A DNA stretch of 64,000 bases from Anaerosolibacter carboniphilus (lineage in GTDB: Bacteria; Bacillota; Clostridia; Peptostreptococcales; Thermotaleaceae). Location of the stretch: assembly GCF_014205875.1 (NCBI RefSeq), contig NZ_JACHEN010000009.1, forward strand, positions 1 to 64,000, in the 5' to 3' direction. The position numbers and the translations under genes are program-made. Within the stretch, counting starts at the first letter, position 1. Every line of letters begins with the position of its first letter. Positions 15,789-26,556 of the stretch are shown one piece after another. A model generated the notes under the pieces. It was not told where the DNA came from, did not search any database, and saw nothing but the letters and a program-made list of their open reading frames with translations.

Positions 15789-17315
15789 TTACAATAATTT
15801 ACCTAACGTATTCTCTACTGCATCCACGATTTGATGTCCCTGGATCAAATTCGCACACTTGTTTATATCTAAATACATAATACGATCCTCATGGAGCGTC
15901 GCTACTTGTTCTCTGATTTTCATATATGCAACTTTCGTTCCTTTGCCTAATGCTTCAGGATCCTTGAAGTCAATAGCTTGTGCAGCAGCCATAAGTTCAA
16001 TCGCCAACACATTTGTTGCATTGAATAAAATATCCTTGGCTTTCCTTGCAGCGATGGTGCCCATACTTACATGATCTTCTTGGTTCGCTGATGATGGAAT
16101 AGAATCTACGCTGGCAGGATGGGCAAGAACCTTATTCTCAGAAACTAAAGCTGCAGCAGCATATTGAGCGATCATAAAACCAGAGTGTAACCCTCCTTTT
16201 TCTGTCAAAAACGCTGGTAGTCCGCTCAATTGAGGATTTACCAATCTTTCTATTCTTCTTTCAGAAACGTTGGCTAATTCCGCGATTGCAATACCAAGGA
16301 AATCAAAGGCTAGTGCCATAGGTTGTCCATGAAAATTGCCTCCAGAAATAACAGTCTGATCATCGGCAAAAATAAGTGGATTATCTGTCGCTGCATTGAT
16401 TTCAATATTAATTTTATTTATCACATAGTCTAAGGCATCTCTACTAGCCCCATGAATCTGTGGTATACACCTTAAGGTATAGGCATCTTGAACTCGGATG
16501 TCTCCTTGTTTTGTTGTTGCTCTGCTTCCTTGCGTTAAAGTAAGAATATTTTCAGCTGTTATTTTCTGTCCATGATGAGGCCTTACCTCATGAACACGGG
16601 GGTCAAAGGCATCCGTTATTCCATTTAATGCTTCAAGTGTCAGTGCAGCGCCGATATCTGCCAATTTTATCAGCTTTATAGTATCGTATACTGTAAGGGT
16701 ACCTACTGCTGTCATAACCTGAGTTCCGTTAATAAGAGCCAATCCTTCCTTAGATGTTAAATGGATAGGTTCTATTCCTGCTTCTTTCATTGCCTCTCTA
16801 CCTGGCAATCTTTTTCCTTTATAAAAAGCTTCCCCCTCTCCCAGCATTACCAGAACCATATGGGACAAAGGTGCTAAATCTCCACTGGCGCCCAAAGAAC
16901 CTTTTTCTGGAATTACTGGATGTACGCCCTTATTTAACATCTCTATTAGCGTTTTAAGGGTACTTAATCGTATACCTGAAAAGCCTTTTGACAGAGCGTT
17001 CGCTCTCAAAAGCATGATCGCTCGAACAATCTCCTCAGAAAAAGGATTTCCCACTCCACAGGCGTGACTTATAATAAGATTTCTTTGTAAATCCCTTGTC
17101 TCATCACCAGTAATCACAACATCACTAAATTTTCCAAACCCCGTTGTAATCCCATAGACCACTTTTCCATTCTCTATGAAATCATCTACTACTGCCCTTG
17201 ATTTCTTTACTTTTTCAGCAGCTTCATCAGTAATATCAATCTGATACCCATTTCTCGCTACCTTTATGACGTCTTCAATCGTCAAGCTATTACCATCTAT
17301 AAGAATCTTATTCAT
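15789..17315 (-). CDS. hutH: Histidine ammonia-lyase
   Basis: The enzyme converts L-histidine to urocanate and ammonia, the first step of histidine catabolism, in the cytosol. The MIO cofactor tripeptide is in GSLGASGDLAPL near residue 143. Other active-site segments are VVYGITTGFG, LINGTQ, QDAYTLRCIPQ and ATDNPL. The length of 508 residues is standard. No hutU, hutI or hutG is nearby, so urocanate processing must be encoded elsewhere. AAGGAGAGTTGCAGT precedes the ATG. Confidence 0.95.
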   Translation of the reverse strand: MNKILIDGNSLTIEDVIKVARNGYQIDITDEAAEKVKKSRAVVDDFIENGKVVYGITTGFGKFSDVVITGDETRDLQRNLIISHACGVGNPFSEEIVRAIMLLRANALSKGFSGIRLSTLKTLIEMLNKGVHPVIPEKGSLGASGDLAPLSHMVLVMLGEGEAFYKGKRLPGREAMKEAGIEPIHLTSKEGLALINGTQVMTAVGTLTVYDTIKLIKLADIGAALTLEALNGITDAFDPRVHEVRPHHGQKITAENILTLTQGSRATTKQGDIRVQDAYTLRCIPQIHGASRDALDYVINKINIEINAATDNPLIFADDQTVISGGNFHGQPMALAFDFLGIAIAELANVSERRIERLVNPQLSGLPAFLTEKGGLHSGFMIAQYAAAALVSENKVLAHPASVDSIPSSANQEDHVSMGTIAARKAKDILFNATNVLAIELMAAAQAIDFKDPEALGKGTKVAYMKIREQVATLHEDRIMYLDINKCANLIQGHQIVDAVENTLGKLL

Positions 17316-17485
17316 ACTGCAACTCTCCTTTTCATATAATTTACATGTTTATATTATACATTTAATATTCTTTTTATTTTAAATTTTCCCTTCTTGTTTT
17401 ACAAAAAAATTTTAAGCCTTCAAAATATTTTAGTAGTTTATAAATTTACTTGGATAAAGTATTGAACTATCTATATTTCCTTAAA

Positions 17486-17522
17486 TAGAAATAAAGAAGG
17501 ATATCATCCTTCTTTATTTCTA
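17486..17522 (-). terminator. Terminator of the YgiQ gene
   Basis: 17-bp perfect arms (17486-17502 and 17506-17522, core AAAGAAGGAT) flank ATC. The stem starts at the YgiQ stop codon at 17520 and is AT-rich on the distal side. Confidence 0.7.
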
Positions 17523-19439
17523 TTTTCTCTTTTTAGTATGCTTTCTTGATGGAGCTTTTTTGTTATCTTTCCTTTCCAGTCTATTACCCTTTGTTTCACG
17601 CATATTGTTCTTTTTCTTTTTGTATTCCTTGCTTCGCTCACCATCCTTGGGTTTGATCAAGGCTTTTGGTCCATATCCTATTAAATCCTCTCGTCCTGCT
17701 AGCAGCAACGCATCCCTTACCAAATTATAGTTTTTAGGATTTCTATATTGAAGCAACGCTCTCTGCATAGCCTTCTCCATGCGGTCTTTAGGAACGTAGA
17801 CTGGTTTCATATTCCTAGGGTCCAGACCCGTATAATACATACATGTTGACAAAGTACCAGGGGTAGGATAAAAATCCTGCACTTGTTCAGGATTATATTT
17901 TATATCTCTTAAATACTCTGCCATTTCTATGGCCGCATGGAGGTCACTACCAGGATGGCTAGACATAAGATATGGTACCAGATATTGATTCTTACCAAGC
18001 TTTTCATTGAGCTTATAGTACTTGCTTACAAATTTTTCATAAACATCTCTTCGAGGTTTTCCCATTAAGTCCAATACCTTAGAAGATATATGCTCTGGTG
18101 CTACTTTAAGTTGCCCACTGACATGATGTTCGCATAACTCTTTTAAAAAATTATCGTTTTTGTCTGCCACAATATAATCATATCTAAGTCCAGATCGAAC
18201 AAATACTTTTTTGATCCCTTCAAGTTTTCTCAACTTGCGCAGCAGTTGAATATATTCTTCATGATCCACATTAAGATTCTTACATGGATTAGGAAACAGA
18301 CACTGTTTGTTTTTGCAGGTTCCTTCTTTTAGTTGCTTTTCACAAGCTATCTGTCTAAAATTAGCCGTTGGTCCTCCCACATCGTGTATGTAACCTTTGA
18401 AATCTTTATCCTCTACTATTTTTTTTGCCTCATCAATGATAGATTCATGGCTTCGACTTTGGATCGTTCTGCCTTGATGAAAGGTTAATGCACAAAATGA
18501 ACAACTTCCAAAGCATCCTCTGGAACTAATAATACTATATTTTACTTCTTCTATAGCGGGTATCCCGCCTTCTTTTTCGTAGATCGGATGATAATCTCGA
18601 GCATAGGGTAAATTATAGATTCGATCCAACTCCACCCTTGATAAAGGCATGGCTGGAGAATTTTGAACAATATATTGTTCGCCATGCTTCTGTATCATCA
18701 CTTTTCCACGAAAAGGATCTTGTTCTTCATATTGCACTTTAAAAGCCCTTGCATAAGCAACTTTATTTTCAGATACTTCTTCAAAGGATGGAATTTCAAT
18801 GTAATCATAAATATTTTCCAATGTGTCTGCCTTATAGGATGTTCCTGGAATGTGATGCATATATTTTATATCAAAACCATTGTTGAGATTATCTGCGATT
18901 TCAATAATTTGTCGTTCTCCCATTCCAAAAACCAATAAATCTGCTTCACTATCAAATAGTATGGACCGACGTACTTTATCGTTCCAGTAATCATAGTGGG
19001 CAAATCTTCTTAAACTAGCTTCTATGCCACCAATTATAATTGGAACTCCCTTATATGCTTGTTTCACCATGTTGCAATAAACGATAGTTGCACGATCAGG
19101 TCTCAATCCCATCTTTCCACCAGGTGAATAATAGTCCTTATCTCTCCTTCTCTTGCTTACAGTATAATGATTCACCATTGAATCAATATTTCCTGATGCA
19201 ATAAGAAAGGCTAATCGTGGCTTTCCTAGTTTTTTAAAATCTTTTACGCTACGCCAATCTGGTTGTGGGATAATCCCTACTTTGTAGCCCGCATCCTCCA
19301 AAACCCTAGCAATTACTGCAGTGCCAAAACTAGGATGGTCAACATAGGCATCGCCAGAAACTATGATAAAGTCAAGCTGCGTCCATCCCCTTATATTCAT
19401 ATCTTCTTTATCTATCGGTAAAAAGGCTTGTCTGTTCAT
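17520..19439 (-). CDS. YgiQ-family (UPF0313) radical SAM protein
   Basis: The N-terminal region (residues 15-250) is the YgiQ-specific domain with [11 protein letters not shown], and the radical SAM core has [19 protein letters not shown] with the CxxxCxxC cluster ligands near residue 315. Downstream are VGGPTANFR and the Cys-rich [12 protein letters not shown]. The C-terminal tail is very basic (many K/R). Substrate and reaction are unknown for this family. I prefer the ATG at 19439, closer to GAGAGTGAG, over the GTG at 19448. Confidence 0.88.
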   Translation of the reverse strand: MNRQAFLPIDKEDMNIRGWTQLDFIIVSGDAYVDHPSFGTAVIARVLEDAGYKVGIIPQPDWRSVKDFKKLGKPRLAFLIASGNIDSMVNHYTVSKRRRDKDYYSPGGKMGLRPDRATIVYCNMVKQAYKGVPIIIGGIEASLRRFAHYDYWNDKVRRSILFDSEADLLVFGMGERQIIEIADNLNNGFDIKYMHHIPGTSYKADTLENIYDYIEIPSFEEVSENKVAYARAFKVQYEEQDPFRGKVMIQKHGEQYIVQNSPAMPLSRVELDRIYNLPYARDYHPIYEKEGGIPAIEEVKYSIISSRGCFGSCSFCALTFHQGRTIQSRSHESIIDEAKKIVEDKDFKGYIHDVGGPTANFRQIACEKQLKEGTCKNKQCLFPNPCKNLNVDHEEYIQLLRKLRKLEGIKKVFVRSGLRYDYIVADKNDNFLKELCEHHVSGQLKVAPEHISSKVLDLMGKPRRDVYEKFVSKYYKLNEKLGKNQYLVPYLMSSHPGSDLHAAIEMAEYLRDIKYNPEQVQDFYPTPGTLSTCMYYTGLDPRNMKPVYVPKDRMEKAMQRALLQYRNPKNYNLVRDALLLAGREDLIGYGPKALIKPKDGERSKEYKKKKNNMRETKGNRLERKDNKKAPSRKHTKKRK

Positions 19440-19516
19440 GTTATTCACTCACTCTCGTAATTTCAATAGACTTATTGTATCAAATATTTGCATGCCTTAC
19501 AAAGCTTATTCTTATC

Positions 19517-19687
19517 TATATTTTCTTGTACTATAAAAAGGCATATTTCATATGCCTCGCTAGGGGAACCTAGTTCCCCTTCGACGGCTGCAAAGCAGCC
19601 TGAGCACCCCTCTTACTGCGGCATGAGAATTCTTCCCCTGCACCCCTTCTTTTTCATAGTACAAGAAAATATATTTTCTTGTACTAT
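19517..19687. repeat. Hairpin-rich palindromic element (MITE/REP-like)
   Basis: An 18-bp sequence, TATATTTTCTTGTACTAT, occurs at 19517-19534, inverted at 19656-19673 and direct again at 19670-19687. The last two form one 32-bp perfect palindrome. Between the ends are three more perfect hairpins: AGGCATAT-TTC-ATATGCCT (19539-19557), AGGGGAAC-CTA-GTTCCCCT (19562-19580) and GGCTGC-AAA-GCAGCC (19586-19600). It fills the gap between ykuS and the YgiQ gene and contains no gene. Terminal inverted repeats suggest a non-autonomous mobile or REP-type element. Confidence 0.65.
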
Positions 19688-19714
19688 AAAAAAACCTCCA
19701 ATGGAGGTTTTTTT
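19688..19714. terminator. Bidirectional terminator after ykuS
   Basis: AAAAAAACCTCC-AAT-GGAGGTTTTTTT is a perfect 12-bp stem with seven T on either strand, directly after the ykuS stop. Confidence 0.85.
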
Positions 19715-19958
19715 AGCTCAGTCTTGTCTTTAATTGTTTATATATATCCTCAACTGTCATACCTTCAGCATTGATAACTGGAGCTTTTGTTACAGCATCC
19801 TCCATACCAAGGAAGTTGCTATCTTGACCTGAAACTACGATTGCATCGCAGTTTTGAAAGTTTTTGTTATTTGGTTCTAAGTCTGTAACTGTAAATCCTT
19901 GATCTCGTAAATAGTTTCTGACATTCCCCAAAGATTTTTCAACTGCTACTCTTTTCAT
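19713..19958 (-). CDS. ykuS: YkuS family (UPF0180) protein
   Basis: The 81-residue protein carries family hallmarks: KRVAVEKSLGNVRNYLRDQG, CDAIVVSGQDSNFLGMEDA and the final APVINAEGMTVEDIYKQL. The function is unknown. The ATG at 19958 is 10 bases after GGAGGTG; a GTG start would lie in the ribosome site. A two-domain relative is encoded at 57503-58063. Confidence 0.88.
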   Translation of the reverse strand: MKRVAVEKSLGNVRNYLRDQGFTVTDLEPNNKNFQNCDAIVVSGQDSNFLGMEDAVTKAPVINAEGMTVEDIYKQLKTRLS

Positions 19959-20071
19959 TTTACAAAGCACCTCCTAATGTACACCTTTACATCTCTATTA
20001 TTTGTACAGAAGAAGGAATTTATACGATATATAGACATTAAACTTCCACATTCTAAAAATCACAATCTTTT

Positions 20072-21082
20072 CTATAGATAAGCTGGGCCACTACTTTTCC
20101 TTTCAACCAATTCATGAGGTAATATCACTACTTTTTCATTTACCTCCATTTTGTTTATTATTTTAATAATCATCCTTATGGCTACTGCTCCCATATCATA
20201 TAGTGGCTGCCTAATCGTTGTAAGAGTAGGCCTATAAAATGAAGCCATTTTTGTATCATGAAATCCTGTTACAGACACATCATTTGGCACCTGAAAACCA
20301 TGATCCAGAAGACAGTTAATTGCACCTATCGCCATCGTATCACTAGTTGCAAAAATGGCTGTGGGTAACTTATCTGAATGGATCCACTCTTTTACAATCT
20401 CATATGCCTTATCTAATTTGAAATTCCCAAACTGCACTAAGTTTTCATTGATTTCTATACCATTTTCCTCCAATGCCTTTTTGTATCCATTGTACTGATC
20501 CATGCAAAAAGTATTACTGTCTAGACTATTACGAATTAATGCAATTTCCTTATGACCATTTTGTATGAGATAAGTAGTCATATCATAGGAAGCCTGAAAA
20601 TTATCAATAGAAACCGATGGAACATCTAATCTGCTTGTGTTTCGATTAATAAGTACAACAGGCACCTCACAGTCTGTAAGATAATCGATTAGTTTATCTT
20701 GAAGATCCCAAGTCATCAGCACAATTCCTTCAACTTGCTTTCCTTTAAGAAGTTTTAGGTATCTTAACTCTTGCTCTAAATCACCATAAGTATTACAAAG
20801 GAGAATATCATAGGTATACATTTTACCGATTTCCTCAATACCATTTAAAATTTCTCCAATGAAAAAATTTGATATATCTGGTACGATTACACCAATCAAC
20901 TGACTTTTCTTCATGACTAAACTTCTAGCCACCGGATTGGGCGTATAACCCGTTTCCTCAATGATTTGTAATACACGCTGCCTTATTTCATTGCTAACTG
21001 GTTTAGAATTGTTAATTACTCTAGAAACTGTTGAAATCGAAACGCCTGCTCGCTGAGCAACATCTTTAATCGTTACACTCAT
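20072..21082 (-). CDS. LacI-family transcriptional regulator
   Basis: Residues 1-55 are the LacI helix-turn-helix and hinge (TIKDVAQRAGVSISTVSRVIN, NPVARSLV). Residues 60-335 are the periplasmic-binding-like effector domain (IGVIVPDISNFFIGEILNGI, LPTAIFATSDTMAIGA, VSVTGFHDT, TLTTIRQP). No sugar-utilisation genes adjoin it, so the effector is not suggested by context. It follows the giant signalling gene on the same strand by 41 bp. Confidence 0.9.
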   Translation of the reverse strand: MSVTIKDVAQRAGVSISTVSRVINNSKPVSNEIRQRVLQIIEETGYTPNPVARSLVMKKSQLIGVIVPDISNFFIGEILNGIEEIGKMYTYDILLCNTYGDLEQELRYLKLLKGKQVEGIVLMTWDLQDKLIDYLTDCEVPVVLINRNTSRLDVPSVSIDNFQASYDMTTYLIQNGHKEIALIRNSLDSNTFCMDQYNGYKKALEENGIEINENLVQFGNFKLDKAYEIVKEWIHSDKLPTAIFATSDTMAIGAINCLLDHGFQVPNDVSVTGFHDTKMASFYRPTLTTIRQPLYDMGAVAIRMIIKIINKMEVNEKVVILPHELVERKSSGPAYL

Positions 21083-21123
21083 TGTATATCACCTCAACTA
21101 TATTAAAATTTAAATTATTTGAC

Positions 21124-24100
21124 TTAAACTGCTTCATTATTTTTTCCATGCAATACCGCACCAATGACACCGCTAATGGAACTTACAAAATTAAAATTAT
21201 TAAAATCAAATTCTTTCTCTCGAATTGGTACGCTTAGCTGTAATATGCCCTGAACTTCATTTTGATAAATAATGGGTAATACGATGAGTGATTGCCAATC
21301 TGGTGTGCCAGTAAAAGGATCTACCTCATGAATGCTTTCCCAATCAATAAAATAATCGCCTACCTTTTTTGTTAAAACATTACCTATCGTATTTTCGTTG
21401 ATCTTGACATCATTAACCCAGTATTCTTTATATCTTTCTCTACAATAAGTCTCTGCCACTTGTCCTTTATCAAGACTTAGAAGAATACCCTGCTTTGCTT
21501 CCATGATTTCTATCAAACGGCCCAATATCTCAAAATTTTTTTCCTTCATTGGCTTTTTTTCTTTAAGCAACTCTATAATTTCAACAATAGCCTGAACATT
21601 TCGATGATCCTGGGTAGTGTTACCAGAAATAATACCAGCAAGTTTATCTAGTCTCTTTTTATCATTCCCAATATGTAGATTCCAAATAACGGATCTATTT
21701 CGCCCTGCATCCTTAGCTTTATACAAAGCCTGATCAGCTTTTTCAATTAATTCGTCTTGTGTATTACCATGTTCTGGATACATTGATACGCCAAAACTCA
21801 TGGTAACGGTTTGTTCATTACCTAGCAATACAGCGTCTTCAACTGCTTTTCTAAGCTTTTCACTAACAGCCAGTGCATCCTCATGATTTGTATTTGGAAG
21901 AAGTACAATAAATTCTTCTCCTCCATATCTACCCACAATGTCACTTTCTCGTAAGTTACTTTTTATAATTTCTGCTACACGGTGAAGAACTTCATCACCC
22001 TTTCGATGCCCATAGCTATCATTCACAAGTTTGAACCTGTCAATATCACACATAATCACAGCAAACTTACTATTATCTATTTCGGCTTTTATCAATTCAC
22101 TGTTGAATATTTTTTCAATATATTTTCTAATAAATACATTGGTAAGACGATCAATAGAAGCTGCAATTTTCAAATGATAATTGTCCAACAGCACATATAG
22201 AAGGCTACATAGAGAATAACAGGTTTTGTATGCACTCAAATCAAAATTATTAAATACTTTATCCGTATCCAGATAAAGATATCCGCGCGTTTGCTCTTTT
22301 TCAGCAATCTTCCAGTTTTTTCTTTTCTCCTGAAGTAAGGTGTTTTTCTCTTTATGCCTAGTTTTGATGGGAATACAAATAATCGATTTCGCATCGTCAG
22401 GTAAATATCCATATTCATCATCCTGACCAAGACCAAAAGTTCTCTTAATTAGAATACCATCCTGTCTTTGATTCACTCTTTCAATAATAAACTCTAAAGA
22501 AGGGAGCTTTTGATAATGATGGAGTTTGATGATTTCTGTTATAGACCCTAATTCATCTGTAAGCATAATGAAACCACGGGTAGCCAAAGTTACTTGCACA
22601 CAATATTTTAAAATGAAATCTACATTTTCTTTATGATCTGAAGACAAAAGGCTAATCACATCTCTTAAGTTGTTAATCTTAGAGGGTAATAGGTTTGCAT
22701 ATTCCTTCAGAGCAGAAGTTAAAAACTTCTGATTATGAAACAATGACTGTAAATGTGAAAAATCAAAGAAGTCCTCTAGTTCATTTATACTATTAATATC
22801 TTCGTGAGTCAAACTTTTGTCATCCATCCTGGTATCCATCATGATAAGTTGCTTTAGAATCTCTATCTTATGCTTCAATGACCTTTTATTCCGATCATGA
22901 TTAATATAGGGAAGCTGGAAATCTCTAGGTACCTTACTTGTTAATCTTCTTAATATGTCCAGGGAAGCGATATAAGAGTTTATTGCTTTATAATAATCCT
23001 CATTGGTAAAATAAATGTCTCCTAGATTTCTTAGAATCTTCCATTCAAATTCCAGCAAGCTGTATTCACTTATTTCTTTTAACATATCTTCAAAGGACGC
23101 AGTCTTATTCTCCATAAAGAAAGTGTTAATGAACGCTCTTTTATATTGCAATACATGGCTGTCAAATTCTTGAATTAATGGTTCATCATAGGAGAGAAGA
23201 ACTGCAGCAGCATGTAGGTTTCTATGCTCTACAAAAAAGAGCGCTGCTTCTAACAATAGTATTCTTTTTTCCTTACGAAAGCCATACATACTATATTTTT
23301 CTACTAATTCGAGGATCTCCTGGCCTGTTGCACTCTCTGGATTTCTTATATGCAAAAAAATCTTCAATCCTTCAAGTTCAAATCTACTGGTAATATCTAG
23401 GCTAATCCTTGTATGCTCAATATGTTGGATGCACTCTCTGCAAATATCAGCAAGACCAACATGCATATAATAATTTGCTTTCAACAAATGGTATAAAGAA
23501 GCGATCCTACTTGTTTCTACATCATTCACAATCTCAGCTTCAAGCTTCTGAAGGTAGTTATAAGCCTTTATATATTCGCTGAGATTCATATATATTCTAC
23601 AAAGGTACATGTAAGCCCACGATATATTCGATCTTTCTCCTGTCATTTCATCAATTTGAATGGCCTTTGTAAAATATTCTATAGCTAGTTGATACTGATC
23701 TTCTACTAAATAGGTTTCTCCGATATTCAGATAGTATGTAGATGTTCCAGCGATCAAGTTATGTCTTTCAGATAATTTTAATGCTCTTTCATAATATTTC
23801 CTTGCTAAGGATGTATTTTGAACTGATTCTATGAGTAAAACACCCATATTGTTGATTGGCTTAATTGTATCTGTAAAATGCTTTGATCCTTCTAAATACT
23901 CTATGCTTTTGATGAATGTCAACATCGCATCATCATATTGACCCAAATAACTAAAAACCCTTCCCTTTTGATTGAGAAAGAGTCCAATATAACGTTGATT
24001 TCCATAGCTCATACTTTTCTTTAAAAACTCATTGACAACTTCCTCGGTACTGGATATATCCTCTCGTTCAATGTATAATTGGCTTAATAAATATCCAGCT

Positions 24101-26532
24101 TCAAGATAACCCTCTTCGTAATCAATTCTACCAGCGAGGCTCAATGTTTCACTAATAATCTCTTTGGCTGTAGAAAAATTCTTCTTTATCAAATATATAT
24201 TTGACAGTCTATTCTTTCCATCTATCATTTTTGCCTTTAAATCAAAATCCTCTGCAATTCTAATAGCTTCTTTATTGCATGCAAGGGATTGATCCGTCTC
24301 TCCAATATTGAAATAGATTTCACCCATCATCAACAAAGCCTCAATTTTCCTTGCATCTTCCTTGCATCTAGTAAAAAGCTCCATTACCTTTTCAATAAAT
24401 TCTAATGATTGCATGTAAAGATTTAACGAAAACATCTTTCCTGCAGACTCCAAGCAATAATCAATAGCTTTATGAAAACTACCACACTTTGTTAATTGAT
24501 AAACGAGTTCGTCTTTGTTTTCCCTACCTTCATTTATATAGGCAATTTCTAATGTCATAGCAGCTTTTTGATGCAACAATTGCTTTTCTTCGCAATCCAT
24601 TTTCTGGTAGATATTATGCTTTAGCCGCCGATTGTCATAATCATAGGAATAACCCCAATCTTCTAATTTCTCATCTAAAATTTTCATTTTTCCTAAATGA
24701 TATAACATATTCTCTAAATCATCCATATCAAAGTCACACATGTTGCCAATGACGTCAAGTGAAACGGGTGTATTAAATATGGACACTACTTTTAATAGCG
24801 CTAATGAAGACCTATCCAAAGACCTGATTTGATTATTAAGTGCCTCGTCAATATTGGCGGGAAGCTGCACATTATCGATTCCAATTCCATCCCCTTTAAT
24901 CATCCATTTACTATCTTCATTTATGGCGAGAGTCCCTTCAATATATAAATTCTTAATAATTTCTTCTATATATCTTGGATTTCCATCAGTAAGTTTAATA
25001 ATTCTTGTGGCAAGTTTCAAAGGTTTCCAAGGCATTCCTAGTACATTCTGAATTAAAGCTGCAGTTTCTTCTAAGTTGAATTTACTCATTTGTATTTGTT
25101 GAATATTATTTTGTTTATATGCTTCATTCAAATATTGTAAAATTTCCTTATGTCCATTTGCTCTATAGGTTAATATCAACAAAGCGGGAAGGTTACTTCC
25201 ACTCTTCAACAAAAATCGAATAAATTCCAGGGTACTTTTATCAGCATAATGAATATTCTCAATAATAAAAACAGCAGGCTGTTGCGCCAGGCAATCACAA
25301 AGGAAATGTAATATTCGATCATGTAGCCGAAGGTGTTCCTTTTCTTCTGAAAGTACTGGTGAAGGCTTAATCTCCCAAGTATTACCTAAACTAGGCAAAA
25401 GTTTCACCAGTTCTGAACCATATTTCTTTATAAGATCATAATCTGCATTTTTGAGTACTTGCTTTAATATTTCCTTGATGGACCTATATTGGATCATACT
25501 AGGTTCATCATAGGAAGCAAAAAAACTTAACACGCTGGACATTCGAAAACGATATAAGCTCTCCTTAATAAGCCGACTCTTACCTATCCCAGCCTCTCCC
25601 TTGATCAACAATACCTTCGTTTCGCGCTTCGCTTTTAAATCCTCAAGAGCTTTCAATATGACTTTCATTTCATTCTCTCGATTAACTAATTTTGTATTAA
25701 AGTTCAACCTTTCATATTCTTCTTTCATCTGAAAAGTGTATCCCTGTTCTTTTAATGTACCCTTGACATCACGAATTAATTGTCCAATACTCTTAATTCG
25801 CTCATCCATATCATGGGTTACCATTCGCTTAATGATACTATCAATGGCTTCATTCCTATTGTTTTTGGATTGTTCAAATTGAACCTTAAATTCATTATTT
25901 TTAAAAGAAACACCATAATAAATATAAAAAAGAACTATTCCTAATGAATAGATATCTCCTCTAGCATCGCTTTCAAATCCAAGTTGAATTTCCGGTGCTA
26001 TAAACTGTTGATGATCCTCAGCTATTTTTCCTTTTTCGAATTCAATCTGCTTCAAAAATGCAAGATCCTTTATCTTAACTCGCACTTGTTTTTCTTCTCT
26101 ATATATCATGATATTATCGAAATTTAGAAATTTATAATATACACCTCTAAAATGCAAGTAATGAATGGCACTACATATCTTCATAAAGACATCCAGGCAC
26201 TCCTTTTGCGATAATTCAGTATATCTTATCGGCGCATGTCTGATATATTCCCTCGTATAAAAGAACTGGGATATCCTTGCAGGTCGATTATCTATAGATT
26301 GAACAATATCAAATGATTTATTCTGAAGAATATGATCATGTGAAAAAGAAGTGAATACAATAAACTCATCAATATAGTGCTGAATCAAATTGCTTTTCGA
26401 AAACTCTGGGCTAAACAGCTTTATCACGACCTTATGATTCTCATTATATAAATCTAAAGCAACATAGGAATCAGAATATGCGTCCTTATCTATATGATTC
26501 AGAATTTTATATCTTCCATTAATTAACTCCAT
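21124..26532 (-). CDS. 1802-residue pseudokinase-ATPase-TPR-GAF-GGDEF signalling protein
   Basis: Domains in order: Ser/Thr kinase-like domain (residues 1-270); STAND-type AAA ATPase (about 285-600) with Walker A KGEAGIGKS and Walker B-like AVFIIENIHYAD; TPR-type helical repeats (about 640-1240); GAF (about 1290-1450); GGDEF (about 1455-1620) with active GGEEF and the RxxD inhibitory site RESD five residues before it; and a second GAF to the C-terminus. The kinase retains VVIKLF but lacks catalytic residues: the HRDLKPEN equivalent is YKFLNFDN and DFG is DLA. It should be a binding or scaffold module. The predicted output is c-di-GMP synthesis. No membrane segment is seen. Confidence 0.85.
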   Translation of the reverse strand: MELINGRYKILNHIDKDAYSDSYVALDLYNENHKVVIKLFSPEFSKSNLIQHYIDEFIVFTSFSHDHILQNKSFDIVQSIDNRPARISQFFYTREYIRHAPIRYTELSQKECLDVFMKICSAIHYLHFRGVYYKFLNFDNIMIYREEKQVRVKIKDLAFLKQIEFEKGKIAEDHQQFIAPEIQLGFESDARGDIYSLGIVLFYIYYGVSFKNNEFKVQFEQSKNNRNEAIDSIIKRMVTHDMDERIKSIGQLIRDVKGTLKEQGYTFQMKEEYERLNFNTKLVNRENEMKVILKALEDLKAKRETKVLLIKGEAGIGKSRLIKESLYRFRMSSVLSFFASYDEPSMIQYRSIKEILKQVLKNADYDLIKKYGSELVKLLPSLGNTWEIKPSPVLSEEKEHLRLHDRILHFLCDCLAQQPAVFIIENIHYADKSTLEFIRFLLKSGSNLPALLILTYRANGHKEILQYLNEAYKQNNIQQIQMSKFNLEETAALIQNVLGMPWKPLKLATRIIKLTDGNPRYIEEIIKNLYIEGTLAINEDSKWMIKGDGIGIDNVQLPANIDEALNNQIRSLDRSSLALLKVVSIFNTPVSLDVIGNMCDFDMDDLENMLYHLGKMKILDEKLEDWGYSYDYDNRRLKHNIYQKMDCEEKQLLHQKAAMTLEIAYINEGRENKDELVYQLTKCGSFHKAIDYCLESAGKMFSLNLYMQSLEFIEKVMELFTRCKEDARKIEALLMMGEIYFNIGETDQSLACNKEAIRIAEDFDLKAKMIDGKNRLSNIYLIKKNFSTAKEIISETLSLAGRIDYEEGYLEAGYLLSQLYIEREDISSTEEVVNEFLKKSMSYGNQRYIGLFLNQKGRVFSYLGQYDDAMLTFIKSIEYLEGSKHFTDTIKPINNMGVLLIESVQNTSLARKYYERALKLSERHNLIAGTSTYYLNIGETYLVEDQYQLAIEYFTKAIQIDEMTGERSNISWAYMYLCRIYMNLSEYIKAYNYLQKLEAEIVNDVETSRIASLYHLLKANYYMHVGLADICRECIQHIEHTRISLDITSRFELEGLKIFLHIRNPESATGQEILELVEKYSMYGFRKEKRILLLEAALFFVEHRNLHAAAVLLSYDEPLIQEFDSHVLQYKRAFINTFFMENKTASFEDMLKEISEYSLLEFEWKILRNLGDIYFTNEDYYKAINSYIASLDILRRLTSKVPRDFQLPYINHDRNKRSLKHKIEILKQLIMMDTRMDDKSLTHEDINSINELEDFFDFSHLQSLFHNQKFLTSALKEYANLLPSKINNLRDVISLLSSDHKENVDFILKYCVQVTLATRGFIMLTDELGSITEIIKLHHYQKLPSLEFIIERVNQRQDGILIKRTFGLGQDDEYGYLPDDAKSIICIPIKTRHKEKNTLLQEKRKNWKIAEKEQTRGYLYLDTDKVFNNFDLSAYKTCYSLCSLLYVLLDNYHLKIAASIDRLTNVFIRKYIEKIFNSELIKAEIDNSKFAVIMCDIDRFKLVNDSYGHRKGDEVLHRVAEIIKSNLRESDIVGRYGGEEFIVLLPNTNHEDALAVSEKLRKAVEDAVLLGNEQTVTMSFGVSMYPEHGNTQDELIEKADQALYKAKDAGRNRSVIWNLHIGNDKKRLDKLAGIISGNTTQDHRNVQAIVEIIELLKEKKPMKEKNFEILGRLIEIMEAKQGILLSLDKGQVAETYCRERYKEYWVNDVKINENTIGNVLTKKVGDYFIDWESIHEVDPFTGTPDWQSLIVLPIIYQNEVQGILQLSVPIREKEFDFNNFNFVSSISGVIGAVLHGKNNEAV

Positions 26533-26556
26533 TCCCCCACACCCTCACTGGCCTGA

